A stretch of 64,000 nt of DNA from Dyadobacter jejuensis (GCF_003149085.1 NZ_QGDT01000010.1:1-64000); one strand, 5' to 3'; positions 43,996 to 54,420 are shown, counted from the stretch's first letter. Numbers and translations: made by a program. Notes: generated from the sequence alone by a model not told the origin.

Positions 43996-45003
43996 ATGAT
44001 CAAATACGCATTGAGATTTATACTAATAGTGTTTCTATTGGCCGGATTAGTGGAATTAATACTCCGATTTCAATTCGGCTTTTGCAATTCCCCCTTATAT
44101 ATTACCGACCCCGACTTCGAATATATATATGCCCCCAACCAAGAAGTGAAGCGGTTTGGGCATGTGGTGCGTACCAATAGTCTATCGATGCGCAACGAAG
44201 AGTTATCCGAAAAAGACACCCTGAATATTTTACTAATTGGCGACTCGGTGGTCAATGGAGGCAGCCTAACCGACCAGGACAGCATCGCCTCTACCCTGCT
44301 TCAAAAGCGTTTTAGAGCCCAAGGCTATCCTGGTCTCAATATCCTCAATATATCTGCCGGCTCATGGGGTCCCGATAATGTGGCGGCCTATCTAAAAAAG
44401 TATGGGACCTTCAAGGCCCAACTCATTTGCTTGGTCACGAGTAGTCACGATGCCCACGATATCATGACGCATATAAGCCCCATTGGGATAGACCCTGGCA
44501 TGCCGGACAAACAATACCCCTTGGCCCTTATAGAATTATGGGACCGCTACCGCCATATCATTTGGTATACCATAGAACATGGCCTATTCTTACCCGTCAC
44601 TCAATGGTTTGACCAGCCTGAAAAAAATAACACCCCAGACCAACAACCGGCACCAGAAACTAAGGAGATCCTAGAAAACGAAGGCATACGTAAGGATGGA
44701 GAAGGGTTTAATCCTGGATATGCCCAGCTCGACTCCATCGCTAAGGCGAACAACATCCCTTTCTTTATCTATTTACATCCCGAAATCTCAGAACTCGCTT
44801 TAGGCCATTTTAATTCACAAGGTCAGTCCATAATCGACTTCGCCGAACAAAACCAGGTACGCTTGATCAATGAGCTAGAACTGGGTATCGACAGTACCTA
44901 TTACCGCCCCTTGGATGTGGTACATTATAACGTTAAAGGTCAAAAATTTCTTACTGATAGGTTATATCCGCTGATGGAAGCCTACCTAACCCCTATCCAC
45001 TAA
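43996..45003 (+). CDS. Membrane-anchored SGNH/GDSL hydrolase-like protein
   Basis: A 335-residue protein with an N-terminal membrane anchor (about 5-22) and a SGNH hydrolase-like domain. LLIGDSVVNGGSL (GDS block with nucleophile Ser near residue 83) and the C-terminal PLDVVHYNVKGQKF (Asp-x-x-His block) are visible, along with ISAGSWGPDN in the block II position. Such proteins add or remove acyl groups on polysaccharides. It begins the exopolysaccharide cluster and overlaps the next glycosyltransferase gene by one base. Confidence 0.78.
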   Translation: MIKYALRFILIVFLLAGLVELILRFQFGFCNSPLYITDPDFEYIYAPNQEVKRFGHVVRTNSLSMRNEELSEKDTLNILLIGDSVVNGGSLTDQDSIASTLLQKRFRAQGYPGLNILNISAGSWGPDNVAAYLKKYGTFKAQLICLVTSSHDAHDIMTHISPIGIDPGMPDKQYPLALIELWDRYRHIIWYTIEHGLFLPVTQWFDQPEKNNTPDQQPAPETKEILENEGIRKDGEGFNPGYAQLDSIAKANNIPFFIYLHPEISELALGHFNSQGQSIIDFAEQNQVRLINELELGIDSTYYRPLDVVHYNVKGQKFLTDRLYPLMEAYLTPIH

Positions 45004-46139
45004 TGCGCATACTCATTGTACATAATCAGCTATGGGCGCATTATAAGTCTAAGTTGTTTGCAGAAATACACCAATCCCTCCTCAAAAGGCATCCAGAAAG
45101 CACTTTATTGGTCGCTCAAATAGCCCTTTATGAAGCCAGCCGCAAGGGTATGCAGAATAAGGAACAGCAATATAACTACGACTACCCTTATCGGGTGCTG
45201 CATCCCACAAGTTTGGATGATGTTCCCTTTAAAAAAAGGCTTGTCTCCTTGTTTCAGACTTTTCATTCCTTTAGGCCTACTGTACTCAATATAACGGGAT
45301 ATTTCGACTGGGCTCAGGTCCTTCTAATGCTGTATGCACGGCTAAGGGGGGTAAAAGTGGTATTATCGTCGGAATCGTCAGTAGCCGACCACAATCGGTC
45401 CCCATGGAAAGAATTCGTAAAGCGACTCATTGTCAATGCCGCTAATGCTTGCTTTTGTTTTGGAAGTAGCTCGGCGCACTACTTGCGGTCGTTGGGGGTA
45501 CCCGACGAGCGCATCAGGGTGAGGCATGCGGCGGTAATCGACGAAGCAATTATACACCAAAAATACCAGCTGGCCAAAGCCGAAGTTGCCGCTCCCTCCT
45601 ATGCTTTCGTATATGTAGGCCGACTAGCTAAGGAGAAAAATCTGGAACTTCTCCTCCAGGCATTTATGGAGCTGAAGACTTCTACACCGCATCACCTCTG
45701 GTCCTTGCGAATTGTAGGCAGTGGACCAGAAGAAGACCACCTTAAGAATCTGGCTCAAGGCTGTACCAACATTGTTTTTGAAGGAAGCCATGCTTGGCAC
45801 CAAATACCTTCCTTACTAGCAAAAAGTACCGTTTTGATACTTCCTAGTATTTCTGAACCTTGGGGATTGGTGGTCAATGAAGCGATGGTATGTGGTATGC
45901 CGGTCATTGTATCGGAAACATGTGGCTGTGCCGTGGACCTCCTGCAGGAAGGGGTAAATGGCTTTACTTTTCGGCCACAAGATCGGGAAGCACTCCTACG
46001 CCATATGGCCTGGTTTGTGCAGCACCCCGACCAAATAGCGACCATGGGCGATGCATCGAAAGAGATCATCCTACCTTTTTCGAGCAAGAAGGTAGCCCAA
46101 GAAATGGTCGATACTTTTAGACAACTCAATAGAAACTAA
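45003..46139 (+). CDS. GT4 family glycosyltransferase
   Basis: A 378-residue cytoplasmic GT-B enzyme. The C-terminal half carries AFVYVGRLAKEKNLELLLQAF, RIVGSGPEEDHL and the E-x7-E region SEPWGLVVNEAMVCGMPVI. The N-terminal half is more variable (RILIVHNQLWAHYKSKL). It would add a sugar to a lipid-linked polysaccharide intermediate; donor and acceptor are unknown. Overlap by one base with the SGNH gene and 25 bp to the next GT4 gene indicate one operon. Confidence 0.9.
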   Translation: MRILIVHNQLWAHYKSKLFAEIHQSLLKRHPESTLLVAQIALYEASRKGMQNKEQQYNYDYPYRVLHPTSLDDVPFKKRLVSLFQTFHSFRPTVLNITGYFDWAQVLLMLYARLRGVKVVLSSESSVADHNRSPWKEFVKRLIVNAANACFCFGSSSAHYLRSLGVPDERIRVRHAAVIDEAIIHQKYQLAKAEVAAPSYAFVYVGRLAKEKNLELLLQAFMELKTSTPHHLWSLRIVGSGPEEDHLKNLAQGCTNIVFEGSHAWHQIPSLLAKSTVLILPSISEPWGLVVNEAMVCGMPVIVSETCGCAVDLLQEGVNGFTFRPQDREALLRHMAWFVQHPDQIATMGDASKEIILPFSSKKVAQEMVDTFRQLNRN

Positions 46140-46164
46140 CCTTATATTAAAGCCGATCATACAC

Positions 46165-47313
46165 ATGCGTATTCTTAATATTTGTGCCTATACTTGGGCC
46201 ATTGGAGGGCCTGCTCGGATCATCTATGACCATACCCTGGAAGTGCTCAAGCAGGGGCATCAAGTAGATATTCTAAGTCCTATGACGGAAGGGGAGAAAA
46301 TGTATCCAGTTCCTGAAGGCGCAAAGCTGATCGCCTGTACCCGTACCACGCCCATCAGCTCCGTTTATAGGGAGTTTTCTGTTCCCATGTATCGTTATTT
46401 AAAGGCGCATATACAGGATTACGACGTGATACATATGCATGGAATATGGCATTTTGGAAGCTTGGCCCCATTCTTAATCCCAAACAAGGCCATTAAGGTG
46501 ATTACCATACATGGCCTTTTGGACAAATGGGCACTGGCTCATCATCAGTGGAAGAAGGACCTGGTCACGTTCCTATACCAAAAATCGATACTGGCCAAAG
46601 CCGATTTAATACAAATTAACAATACCGATGAGGAACAGGACGTAATTCGGTATTTGGGAGAACGCCCTAAGAACCTGAAGATAATTCCTAATGGTATGAA
46701 GCTGGAGGAGTACCAAAACCTACCCCAAAAGGGTGCTTTCAGGAAGCGACATGGGCTAGGCGCAGACCAAAAAGTCCTGTTGTTTATGGGAAGGCTCAAC
46801 GTAAAGAAGGGGTTAGACTTGCTGTTACCAGCATTTCTGAAAATCCACCAGCAAGTGCCAGAGGCCACTTTGATCTTAGCCGGCCCCGATGATGGATACG
46901 AGAAAACAACCCGAGAGTTTATCAGTCAACACCAGCTCGAAGGAAAGGTCAAGTTGGTGGGAATGCTTACCGACACCTTAAAAAAAGAGGCCTTAGCCGA
47001 TGCAGATCTCTTCCTCCTCCCTTCATACTCCGAAGGTTTTTCTATAGCCGTATTGGAGGCCATGACCTCTGGCGTACCCGCCTTGGTATCGGACCGGGTG
47101 GGCTTTGGCGACTATATAGCAAGACACCAAGCCGCCTATTTGTGCAAGCTAGAGCCCGATGACATAGCCAAAGGAATGCTAAAAATATTGCAAGATTCGG
47201 ATTATGCCCAGAACCTGGCCAAAAGGGCTCAAAAGATGGTAGAGGATAACTTTGACATCCGGGTAATCGCCAACCAGCTATTAGCAGAATACAAGAAAGT
47301 TAATAAAATGTAA
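46165..47313 (+). CDS. GT4 family glycosyltransferase
   Basis: A 382-residue GT-B glycosyltransferase. The N-terminus RILNICAYTWAIGGPARIIYDHTLEVLKQGH holds a glycine-rich loop; the C-terminal domain contains LLFMGRLNVKKGLDLLLPAFLKI, LILAGPDDGYE and SYSEGFSIAVLEAMTSGVPAL with the E-x7-E motif. It is distinct from the preceding GT4 and would act at another step of the same glycan. Confidence 0.92.
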   Translation: MRILNICAYTWAIGGPARIIYDHTLEVLKQGHQVDILSPMTEGEKMYPVPEGAKLIACTRTTPISSVYREFSVPMYRYLKAHIQDYDVIHMHGIWHFGSLAPFLIPNKAIKVITIHGLLDKWALAHHQWKKDLVTFLYQKSILAKADLIQINNTDEEQDVIRYLGERPKNLKIIPNGMKLEEYQNLPQKGAFRKRHGLGADQKVLLFMGRLNVKKGLDLLLPAFLKIHQQVPEATLILAGPDDGYEKTTREFISQHQLEGKVKLVGMLTDTLKKEALADADLFLLPSYSEGFSIAVLEAMTSGVPALVSDRVGFGDYIARHQAAYLCKLEPDDIAKGMLKILQDSDYAQNLAKRAQKMVEDNFDIRVIANQLLAEYKKVNKM

Positions 47314-47314
47314 T

Positions 47315-47322
47315 TACCTTTG
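47315..47322 (+). promoter_or_regulatory. Possible -7 element before the WaaE-like gene
   Basis: TACCTTTG matches TAnnTTTG exactly, 44 bases before the start at 47367. No TTTG is found 17-23 bases upstream, so only a weak internal promoter is suggested. Confidence 0.3.
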
Positions 47323-47366
47323 CCAACATTTGTAAAACACACTAAACCCGGTACCTTCCTAGAGCC

Positions 47367-48296
47367 ATGGTAGATTTGTCTGTTATCATTTTAACACATA
47401 ATGAATCGAAACATATAGAAAGATGCATACGTAGTTTACAGCTTATTACGGATAAAATTTTTATTGTAGATTCATACTCTACCGATAACACGGTCGAAAT
47501 TGCTCGAAGTTTGGGCGTGGAGGTAGTACAAAATAAATGGATTTCCTACGCCTTTCAGTTCAATTTTGGCATTCAGAACACGCCTTTTAAGTCCACAACT
47601 TGGTCGATGCGAATGGATGCCGACGAGTATATTACCCCAGCGCTAGCGGCAGAGTTACAAGAAACCCTACCCCATACCACTCCCGATATTTCGGGATATT
47701 ACCTTAAAAGACGGGTATATTTTATGGACAAATGGATCAGAAGGGGAGGTTATTATCCTATTTGGCTCCTCAGAATATGGCGCCAGGGCGATGGTGTCTG
47801 TGAGGAACTATGGATGGATGAACATATTAAGCTCAGCAGGGGGAATACGGCCAGGCTGGAGCATGATATTGTCGATCATAATCTTAACAACCTGACTTGG
47901 TGGACACAAAAACACAATAATTATGCGATTCGAGAGGTTATTGATCTTCTGAATATCAAATATAATTTCGGCAACAAAGAATCCGTTACGCCCAACTTAT
48001 GGGGAAGTCAGGAGCAGCGTACCCGATATCTTAAAATTAAATACGCCGAATTCCCCCTTTTCACCCGTCCCTTTATTTATTTTGTATACCGGTACTTCTT
48101 CAAATTGGGTTTCCTAGATGGCAAGAAGGGGCTAATTTGGCATTTCTTACAGGGTTTTTGGTACAGATTCTTGGTTGACGCCAAAATTTATGAGGTATAC
48201 CGATCGGCAGGAAAAAATAAAAAAGACATTATAGAACATTTTAGGACAGAATATGGAAAAGATCTTGAAAAACCAAACCAATCTGTCGCTTTATGA
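47367..48296 (+). CDS. GT2 glycosyltransferase, WaaE/KdtX-like
   Basis: A 309-residue GT-A enzyme. The N-terminal segment LSVIILTHNESKHIERCIRSL and KIFIVDSYSTDNTVEIA are the nucleotide-binding part; MRMDADEYITP is the DxD-like metal site. The overall arrangement resembles WaaE/KdtX beta-glucosyltransferases that act on lipopolysaccharide core. A basic C-terminal tail follows. Its 3' end overlaps the acetyltransferase gene by 44 bp. Confidence 0.88.
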   Translation: MVDLSVIILTHNESKHIERCIRSLQLITDKIFIVDSYSTDNTVEIARSLGVEVVQNKWISYAFQFNFGIQNTPFKSTTWSMRMDADEYITPALAAELQETLPHTTPDISGYYLKRRVYFMDKWIRRGGYYPIWLLRIWRQGDGVCEELWMDEHIKLSRGNTARLEHDIVDHNLNNLTWWTQKHNNYAIREVIDLLNIKYNFGNKESVTPNLWGSQEQRTRYLKIKYAEFPLFTRPFIYFVYRYFFKLGFLDGKKGLIWHFLQGFWYRFLVDAKIYEVYRSAGKNKKDIIEHFRTEYGKDLEKPNQSVAL

Positions 48297-48819
48297 TAAT
48301 AGTTGGTACCAACCCGGAAGCACTTTAAAGCGGCTAGCCTGGTACATTTGTTCCTATTTGTTTATCAACACCTATTTCCCATTTCCAATGGGACTTAAAA
48401 GGTTCCTTTTAAGATTGTTTGGAGCCGATATTGCCTCAGATGTGGTGATCAAGCCCAAGGTTAATATCAAGTATCCCTGGTTTTTGAAAGTCGACCAACA
48501 GGTATGGATTGGAGAGGAAGTATGGATAGACAATCTGGCTATGGTTACTATAAGCACGAATGCCTGCCTGTCGCAGGGTTGTTACTTGCTAACGGGTAAC
48601 CATAATTATAAGAAGCACACTTTCGACCTGATGGTCAGCCCTATCGTCCTCGAAGCGGGGGCATGGATTGGAGCCAAGGCGACGGTTTGCCCGGGAGTTA
48701 CGGTGGGCAGTCATGCCATATTAACGGTTCAGTCGGTGGCTACCTCCGACCTGCTCCCATATGGAATCTATCAGGGTAACCCGGCAGTATTAACCAAGAA
48801 AAGAACGATAGAAAATTGA
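48253..48819 (+). CDS. WcaF-like hexapeptide-repeat acetyltransferase
   Basis: A 188-residue left-handed beta-helix acyltransferase of the WcaF/colanic-acid type. SLYDNSWYQPGSTLKRLAWYICSYLFINTYFPFPMGLKRFLLRLFGA is the family N-terminus; the hexapeptide part has the active-site GNHNYKKHTFDL and AGAWIGAKATVCPGVTVG. It would acetylate a sugar of the exported polysaccharide. The start at 48253 overlaps the previous gene by 44 bp but is needed for the conserved N-terminus. Confidence 0.9.
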   Translation: MEKILKNQTNLSLYDNSWYQPGSTLKRLAWYICSYLFINTYFPFPMGLKRFLLRLFGADIASDVVIKPKVNIKYPWFLKVDQQVWIGEEVWIDNLAMVTISTNACLSQGCYLLTGNHNYKKHTFDLMVSPIVLEAGAWIGAKATVCPGVTVGSHAILTVQSVATSDLLPYGIYQGNPAVLTKKRTIEN

Positions 48820-49559
48820 AAATAAGCATCATAACAGTCGTATACAACGGACAAGCCACCTTAAAGTCCTGCATGGATTCGGTCCTAAGCCAGGACTATC
48901 CGGACCTGGAGTATATTGTAGTGGATGGAAATTCGACCGATGGTACTCAGGATATCGTGAGGTCCTATGGCGCCAAGGTGAGCCAGTTTATAAGCGAACC
49001 CGACCGTGGAATCTATGACGCCATGAACAAGGGCATCGCCCTGGCTACGGGAGAGGTAATTGGCATCTTAAATGCCGACGACTTCTACGTCGCCCAGGAT
49101 GTCCTCAGCAGAGTAGCCGGCCCACTGGCCAACCCCGACGTGGATGCCACCTATGCCGACCTGGAATATGTGGATGCCGTAGATACCACCAAGGTGACTC
49201 GAACATGGAAATCTGGGAAATATCGAGACAAGGCCTTTTTGAATGGGTGGATGCCGCCTCACCCTACCTTTTTCGTAAAAAGAACCTGCTATCAGCGATT
49301 CGGCACATTCCGTCTGGATTTGGGAAGTGCAGCCGATTATGAACTCATGTTACGCCTCATTCATAAACAAGGCATCAGGTTGGCTTATATACCGCAGGTG
49401 CTCATCAGGATGAGGGCCGGGGGGGTCAGTAATAAGGCTTTAACCAACCGCTTGCAGGCTAACCGTCACGATAGAAATGCATGGAAAGTGAATGACCTAC
49501 AGCCCCGATTTTATACTTTGTTCATGAAGCCACTCAGGAAAATATGGCAATTTATCTGA
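48816..49559 (+). CDS. GT2 family glycosyltransferase
   Basis: A 247-residue GT-A enzyme: ISIITVVYNGQATLKSCMDSVLSQDYPDLEYIVVDGNSTDGTQDIV at the N-terminus, then LNADDFY as the metal-binding motif and GWMPPHPTFFVKR, a pattern seen in colanic acid and capsule transferases (WcaA-like). The start is TTG at 48816, overlapping the acetyltransferase stop as TTGA, so translation is probably coupled. Confidence 0.9.
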   Translation: MKISIITVVYNGQATLKSCMDSVLSQDYPDLEYIVVDGNSTDGTQDIVRSYGAKVSQFISEPDRGIYDAMNKGIALATGEVIGILNADDFYVAQDVLSRVAGPLANPDVDATYADLEYVDAVDTTKVTRTWKSGKYRDKAFLNGWMPPHPTFFVKRTCYQRFGTFRLDLGSAADYELMLRLIHKQGIRLAYIPQVLIRMRAGGVSNKALTNRLQANRHDRNAWKVNDLQPRFYTLFMKPLRKIWQFI

Positions 49560-49709
49560 TCCAATCACTATATTACACTGAAAGCCTGCTTGTTAAGCGA
49601 ATATTAAATAAATAATATATCCTTACGGATTTCAATATATTTTTACGAAATTTACAACAAGCTGATTTCGTTGAAACTTAAATTAATAGATAGAAAATCT
49701 TCAATTTTA

Positions 49710-50882
49710 ATGGAAAAAATGCTACCTATCCAGTTTTTAAGCGAAGGAGATTATGGCTCCATGATGCACCACGATATCTATCAGTGCGTTTTGTCTTTCC
49801 TCATTGCCTGCTTTCTGTCCATAGTGGCCATTCCGGTGATAATTAATCTTTCCAATCTATTGAACCTCACAGCCAAGCCAGGGTTTAGGAGCTCACATGA
49901 GACTGAGACCCCTACGCTAGGAGGTATAGCGATATTTGCATCGACCCTGATTGGTTATTTTTTATGGCCGCATAGCAGCAATCCAGTAGATGCTAACCTG
50001 ATCAGCCTATCGGTAACGGGAATGATCATCTTGTTTTTCCTAGGTCTCAAGGACGATATATTGGCTGTCGATCCTACCAAAAAGCTAATTATCCAGATAT
50101 TTGCCTCCATGATATTGGTGGCCATGGGAAACTTTAAGGTCGATAATTTCTACGGCATATTTAACATTCATCATGTGCCCGACTATGTGAGTATCCCTTT
50201 GACGGTCTTTATCTTCATTGCGATCATTAACGCCATTAATTTAATAGATGGGATCGACGGGCTTGCCGGGGGAATAAGCCTGATCGCTGGGCTGGGCTTC
50301 GGAATTTGGTTTATCATGAACGACCATTTTTCATTCGGATGTTTGGCATTCGCCATGTCTGGATCTTTGTTAGGCTTTCTACGGTTCAATTTCTCTAAAA
50401 CCAGCAAGATATTTATGGGAGACACCGGCTCCTTAATCGTGGGCTTTTTGCTTTCGATGTTCGCCGTCGAGTTCCTTAACCTTAATGTGGGGTATCTGCA
50501 CGACCCTAACGCCTACTTCAATGCGCCCATCATCGTTTTGGTATTGTTAATTGTACCCATATTCGACACTTTAAGGGTATTTATAGTAAGAATTGCCAAG
50601 GGCGGTTCTCCTTTCGTCGCCGATCGCAATCATATGCATCACTTGCTTATCGACAACGGTTTCAATCACTTCTGGGCGGCTTTTACCCTCTGGATGGTAA
50701 CTATAATGAACACTGGCCTGTTCTTCGCTTTCCATGGTAACATTACCAATACGGCTTCTATGTACATTTATATTGCCATGTTTGTCGCTTATATGGTGAT
50801 GGCCCATTTTATGAAGAAGAGGGCTGTAATTATCCAGGAGAAAAAAAAACTACTAAAACATCCCTCACTGAGCCGGAGCTAG
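49710..50882 (+). CDS. Polyprenyl-phosphate sugar-1-phosphate transferase (WecA/MraY family)
   Basis: An integral membrane enzyme of about 390 residues with some ten helices. The active-site segments are GLKDDILAVDP, NAINLIDGIDGLAGG, FMGDTGSL and the ADRNHMHHLL histidine loop, as in WecA. It transfers a sugar phosphate to undecaprenyl phosphate, the first step of the glycan built by the transferases upstream. The start is uncertain: TTG 49671, ATG 49710 and ATG 49761 are all in frame; I chose 49710. Confidence 0.9.
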   Translation: MEKMLPIQFLSEGDYGSMMHHDIYQCVLSFLIACFLSIVAIPVIINLSNLLNLTAKPGFRSSHETETPTLGGIAIFASTLIGYFLWPHSSNPVDANLISLSVTGMIILFFLGLKDDILAVDPTKKLIIQIFASMILVAMGNFKVDNFYGIFNIHHVPDYVSIPLTVFIFIAIINAINLIDGIDGLAGGISLIAGLGFGIWFIMNDHFSFGCLAFAMSGSLLGFLRFNFSKTSKIFMGDTGSLIVGFLLSMFAVEFLNLNVGYLHDPNAYFNAPIIVLVLLIVPIFDTLRVFIVRIAKGGSPFVADRNHMHHLLIDNGFNHFWAAFTLWMVTIMNTGLFFAFHGNITNTASMYIYIAMFVAYMVMAHFMKKRAVIIQEKKKLLKHPSLSRS

Positions 50883-50961
50883 ATCCAGAATCTTTTCGGT
50901 GATTTATAGTACTTTATAAGTCTCTTATAGGAGTTCGCTAAGGAATATCAGCGAATTTTTG

Positions 50962-50991
50962 TTTGGAAAAGTATGAATGTTTGTACCTTGC
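50962..50991 (+). promoter_or_regulatory. Candidate promoter of maeB
   Basis: TTTG at 50962-50965 and TACCTTGC at 50984-50991 (one base from TAnnTTTG), spaced by 18 bases. A transcript starting just after this would begin near 50998, which supports translation from ATG 51014 and not from the upstream TTG at 50963. Confidence 0.45.
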
Positions 50992-51013
50992 GGCAAATAA
51001 TCGTATACCAGGT

Positions 51014-53284
51014 ATGAACAAAAAAATAAGAAAAGAAGACGCCCTTTTTTACCATTCCAAAGGCCGCCCGGGTAAGATAGAGGTAGTACCTACCAAAGAA
51101 ACCAATACCCAACGCGACCTATCTCTGGCCTACTCCCCTGGTGTGGCCGAACCTTGTTTAGAAATCGCCGACAACGTTGAAAATGCCTATTTGTATACGG
51201 CCAAAGGTAACCTGGTGGCCGTCATTAGCAACGGTACCGCCGTACTCGGCCTAGGCGATATAGGCCCCGAGGCTGGTAAGCCGGTTATGGAAGGAAAAGG
51301 ACTCCTGTTCAAGATTTATTCGGACATCGACGTTTTCGATTTGGAATTAAACACCAAGGATGTCGACGAATTTGTAAGAACAGTCAAGATTCTGGAACCT
51401 ACCTTTGGAGGGGTGAACCTTGAAGACATAAAGGCTCCAGAGTGTTTCGAGATTGAAGCACGACTAAAAAAGGAGCTAAATATACCGGTCATGCACGATG
51501 ACCAACATGGAACGGCCATTATTAGTGCCGCCGCCATGCTCAATGGGCTCACCATCGTAGGTAAAGACATCAAAGACATTCGAGTAGTGGTATCGGGAGC
51601 TGGGGCATCGGCCGTGTCCTGTACCAAGCTATACATCTCATTGGGTGTTGACCCCAAAAATATAGCCATGTTCGACTCCAAGGGCCATATCCATTTGGGC
51701 AGAACGGATTTGAACGATATGAAGAAGCAGTTTGCTACCTCCAATTCCTATGACTCCTTGGAGCATGCCATGGAGGGAGCCGACATCTTCTTGGGGCTTT
51801 CTACTGCCAATATCGTATCCAAGGAAATGGTAAAATCGATGGCTAAGGACCCCATCGTGTTGGCTATGGCCAACCCTAATCCTGAAATCCCCTATCCGGA
51901 TGCCGTAGAGGCACGCCAGGATGTAATTATGGCCACAGGACGGTCTGATTATCCCAACCAGGTCAATAACGTGCTAGGATTCCCCTATATTTTTAGAGGA
52001 GCCCTCGATGTACGTGCTACTGAGATTAACGAAGAAATGAAGCTAGCGGCCGTATATGCCCTAGCCGAATTGGCTCAAAAACCAGTACCTGACATTGTAA
52101 ATTTGGCTTATAATGAAACCAATATTGTATTTGGTCGGAACTATATCATCCCCAAACCCGTAGACCCCCGCCTGCTTACCACCGTAGCCCCAGCAGTAGC
52201 CAAGGCGGCGATAGCGAGTGGCGTGGCCCGTAAGATCATCACCGATTGGGACGCTTACGAACAGGAACTGTCGACCAGGCTCGGTAAGAACGACCAGCTG
52301 CCCAAAGTAATTATCAACAAAGCTAAGCTTTCGCCCAAAAGAGTGGTTTTCGCAGATGCCGAAAATGTTCAGGTTCTTAAAGCGGCGCAGCAGGTTCGCG
52401 ACGAAGGCATAGCCTTCCCCATCCTACTGGGTAATACCGATACCATTCAAGGAATCATCAAGGAACATAATCTCGACCTTAACGACGTCAGTATCGTAGA
52501 TCCACGCGCTAAGGAAAGCGACGCTATGATCGAAAGATACGCTTCCAAATTATACGACAAGAGAAAAAGGAAGGGCTTAACCCCCTTTGAGGCCAAAAGA
52601 ACCATGTACTACAAGAGCTATTTTGGCTCTATGATGGTAGAAACCGGTGAAGCAGATGCCTTTATTTCGGGTCTTACGCGCAACTACCCCGATACGATCC
52701 GTCCTGCCTTGCATGTGATCGGAAAGCAAGAAGGAGTGGTCAAAGTGGCGGGTATGTATATTCTACTAACCCCCAAAGGCCCCTTGTTCTTCTCCGATAC
52801 CACGGTCAATCTGGACCCTACCGTCGATGAACTGGTAGAGATAACCGAACTTACAGCTAGGGCTATAGAACGATTCAATATCGTTCCCCGGATTGCCCTG
52901 GTAACCTATGCCAATTATGGCAGTGCAGGAGGAAAAGACGCCGAAAAAATGCAACAAGCTACGGCCATTCTCAAGCAACGTAACCCAGGCATGATCGTTG
53001 AAGGAGAGATGCAAGCGCACCTTGCTTTCAACTCCGAACTGATGAAGCAAAATCACCCCTTTAGTGACTTAGCCGACGGACGGGCCAACACGCTGATTTT
53101 CCCGAACCTTTCGGCCAGTAACATTGCCTACAACTTACTAAAAGAAGCAGCGGAATTAGAGACCATTGGACCTATCCTATTGGGACTAAAAAGACCCGTT
53201 CACGTTTTGCAACTCGGTAGCTCGGTAAGAGAAATCGTAAACATGGTGGCCATAGCCGTCATAGAAGCACAAATGCAAGAGTAA
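51014..53284 (+). CDS. maeB: NADP-dependent malic enzyme fused to a phosphotransacetylase-like domain (MaeB)
   Basis: A 756-residue enzyme that oxidatively decarboxylates malate to pyruvate. Malic N-domain (about 30-155, [19 protein letters not shown]), NAD(P)-binding domain (about 160-400, [17 protein letters not shown]) and a C-terminal phosphotransacetylase-like domain (about 420-750, [40 protein letters not shown]) that is regulatory in studied MaeB proteins. ATG 51014 gives the standard start [11 protein letters not shown] and normal length; the longer frame from TTG 50963 includes the promoter. Confidence 0.93.
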   Translation: MNKKIRKEDALFYHSKGRPGKIEVVPTKETNTQRDLSLAYSPGVAEPCLEIADNVENAYLYTAKGNLVAVISNGTAVLGLGDIGPEAGKPVMEGKGLLFKIYSDIDVFDLELNTKDVDEFVRTVKILEPTFGGVNLEDIKAPECFEIEARLKKELNIPVMHDDQHGTAIISAAAMLNGLTIVGKDIKDIRVVVSGAGASAVSCTKLYISLGVDPKNIAMFDSKGHIHLGRTDLNDMKKQFATSNSYDSLEHAMEGADIFLGLSTANIVSKEMVKSMAKDPIVLAMANPNPEIPYPDAVEARQDVIMATGRSDYPNQVNNVLGFPYIFRGALDVRATEINEEMKLAAVYALAELAQKPVPDIVNLAYNETNIVFGRNYIIPKPVDPRLLTTVAPAVAKAAIASGVARKIITDWDAYEQELSTRLGKNDQLPKVIINKAKLSPKRVVFADAENVQVLKAAQQVRDEGIAFPILLGNTDTIQGIIKEHNLDLNDVSIVDPRAKESDAMIERYASKLYDKRKRKGLTPFEAKRTMYYKSYFGSMMVETGEADAFISGLTRNYPDTIRPALHVIGKQEGVVKVAGMYILLTPKGPLFFSDTTVNLDPTVDELVEITELTARAIERFNIVPRIALVTYANYGSAGGKDAEKMQQATAILKQRNPGMIVEGEMQAHLAFNSELMKQNHPFSDLADGRANTLIFPNLSASNIAYNLLKEAAELETIGPILLGLKRPVHVLQLGSSVREIVNMVAIAVIEAQMQE

Positions 53285-53300
53285 CTAGTAGCATAATTTT

Positions 53301-53338
53301 ACAAAAAGGCTCTTACTCCATAGTAGGAGCCTTTTTGT
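53301..53338. terminator. Bidirectional terminator between maeB and araC-type gene
   Basis: ACAAAAAGGCTC (53301-53312) pairs with GAGCCTTTTTGT (53327-53338); inner TACT/AGTA pairs extend the stem. A and T runs flank it for both converging genes. Confidence 0.85.
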
Positions 53339-53358
53339 TTCCTGCCCTTCCCCTCCCT

Positions 53359-54225
53359 CTATACAAGGGTCATTTTGCTACGAAAAGCCTGAGGGGTGAG
53401 CCCCGTATGTTTTTTGAAGAATCGGACAAAATACGATGGGTCTTCAAACTTCAGTTTGAATCCTACCTCCTTGATCGTCAATTCCGTATGTAGCAATAGC
53501 CGTTTGGCTTCTATAATTAGTCGGTCATAATGTAGCTGGCTGGCCGTTTTTCCTAATACCACCTTACAAATATGATTGAGATGGTTGGGTGTCACATTTA
53601 GCATGGCCGCATAGGTCTTAATATCCCTAATTTCAATAAAATGCTGTTCAACAAGCCTTTCATAACGCATCATCCGGTCGTAAAACAAGGTATCGCCTAT
53701 CGGTAAATTTTGATGATACAACCGATTTGCCGATTCTAAAATGAGATGTAAATAGGACAGAAAAACCTCCCCCCGGTTAATCTTCTTTCCCTTATTCTCC
53801 TCATAGGCGTCGTCGAAGAGGGCTGAAAAATGTCCCCTGTCTAATTCGGTATCGAGGATGGGCTTGTGCTGATGGGAATGAAAAAACGGGTATTGCAAAA
53901 GTCGACCTGGAAATCGAGATTGAAAGAAATTATATTCAAAATATAAATTATAGCCTTCGATATCCGGAGAAAACTCCCAGCTGTGAACTTGCCCCGGCGT
54001 GAGGAAATACAGCTGACGCCCCTTCACTTCATAGGAATTGAAATCGATGGTATGGGTTCCATACCCTCTATCAATCCACATGATAAGGTAAAAAGAATGG
54101 GTATGGGCCTTGTTAATACCTTTAAACTCCTTCACCAGTCTTTGAAGCCGGGTCATGTAAAATAGGGATTCATTCTCCTCTCCAGAAAAAGCATTTAAGT
54201 GGTAGCGGGGGTATATTGGTTTCAT
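53359..54225 (-). CDS. AraC-family transcriptional regulator
   Basis: A 288-residue regulator. The N-terminal cupin-like sensing half (about 10-165) contains HTHSFYLIMWIDRGYGTHTIDF and LYFLTPGQVHSWEF. The C-terminal half holds two helix-turn-helix units (about 195-285): YAAMLNVTPNHLNHICKVVLGKTASQL and LTIKEVGFKLKFEDPSYFVRFFKKHTGLTPQAFR. Effector and targets are unknown; the divergent neighbour 195 bp away is a possible target. Confidence 0.92.
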   Translation of the reverse strand: MKPIYPRYHLNAFSGEENESLFYMTRLQRLVKEFKGINKAHTHSFYLIMWIDRGYGTHTIDFNSYEVKGRQLYFLTPGQVHSWEFSPDIEGYNLYFEYNFFQSRFPGRLLQYPFFHSHQHKPILDTELDRGHFSALFDDAYEENKGKKINRGEVFLSYLHLILESANRLYHQNLPIGDTLFYDRMMRYERLVEQHFIEIRDIKTYAAMLNVTPNHLNHICKVVLGKTASQLHYDRLIIEAKRLLLHTELTIKEVGFKLKFEDPSYFVRFFKKHTGLTPQAFRSKMTLV

Positions 54226-54420
54226 TCCATAAGCCGGTTAAGATGTCTATATCGGTAGCGCCCGCTCAAAAAAAAAGGAGGCTTATCCAAAGATTGTAAT
54301 GAATAACTAATATATTGAATCGAAAAACAAAATAAGCGCATAATAGGCCTTTAATCGAGTAAAAACAGGGCTATTCGATACAAAAAAACGACCTGAAGCG
54401 TTAGTATAAAAAAGCGAAAT

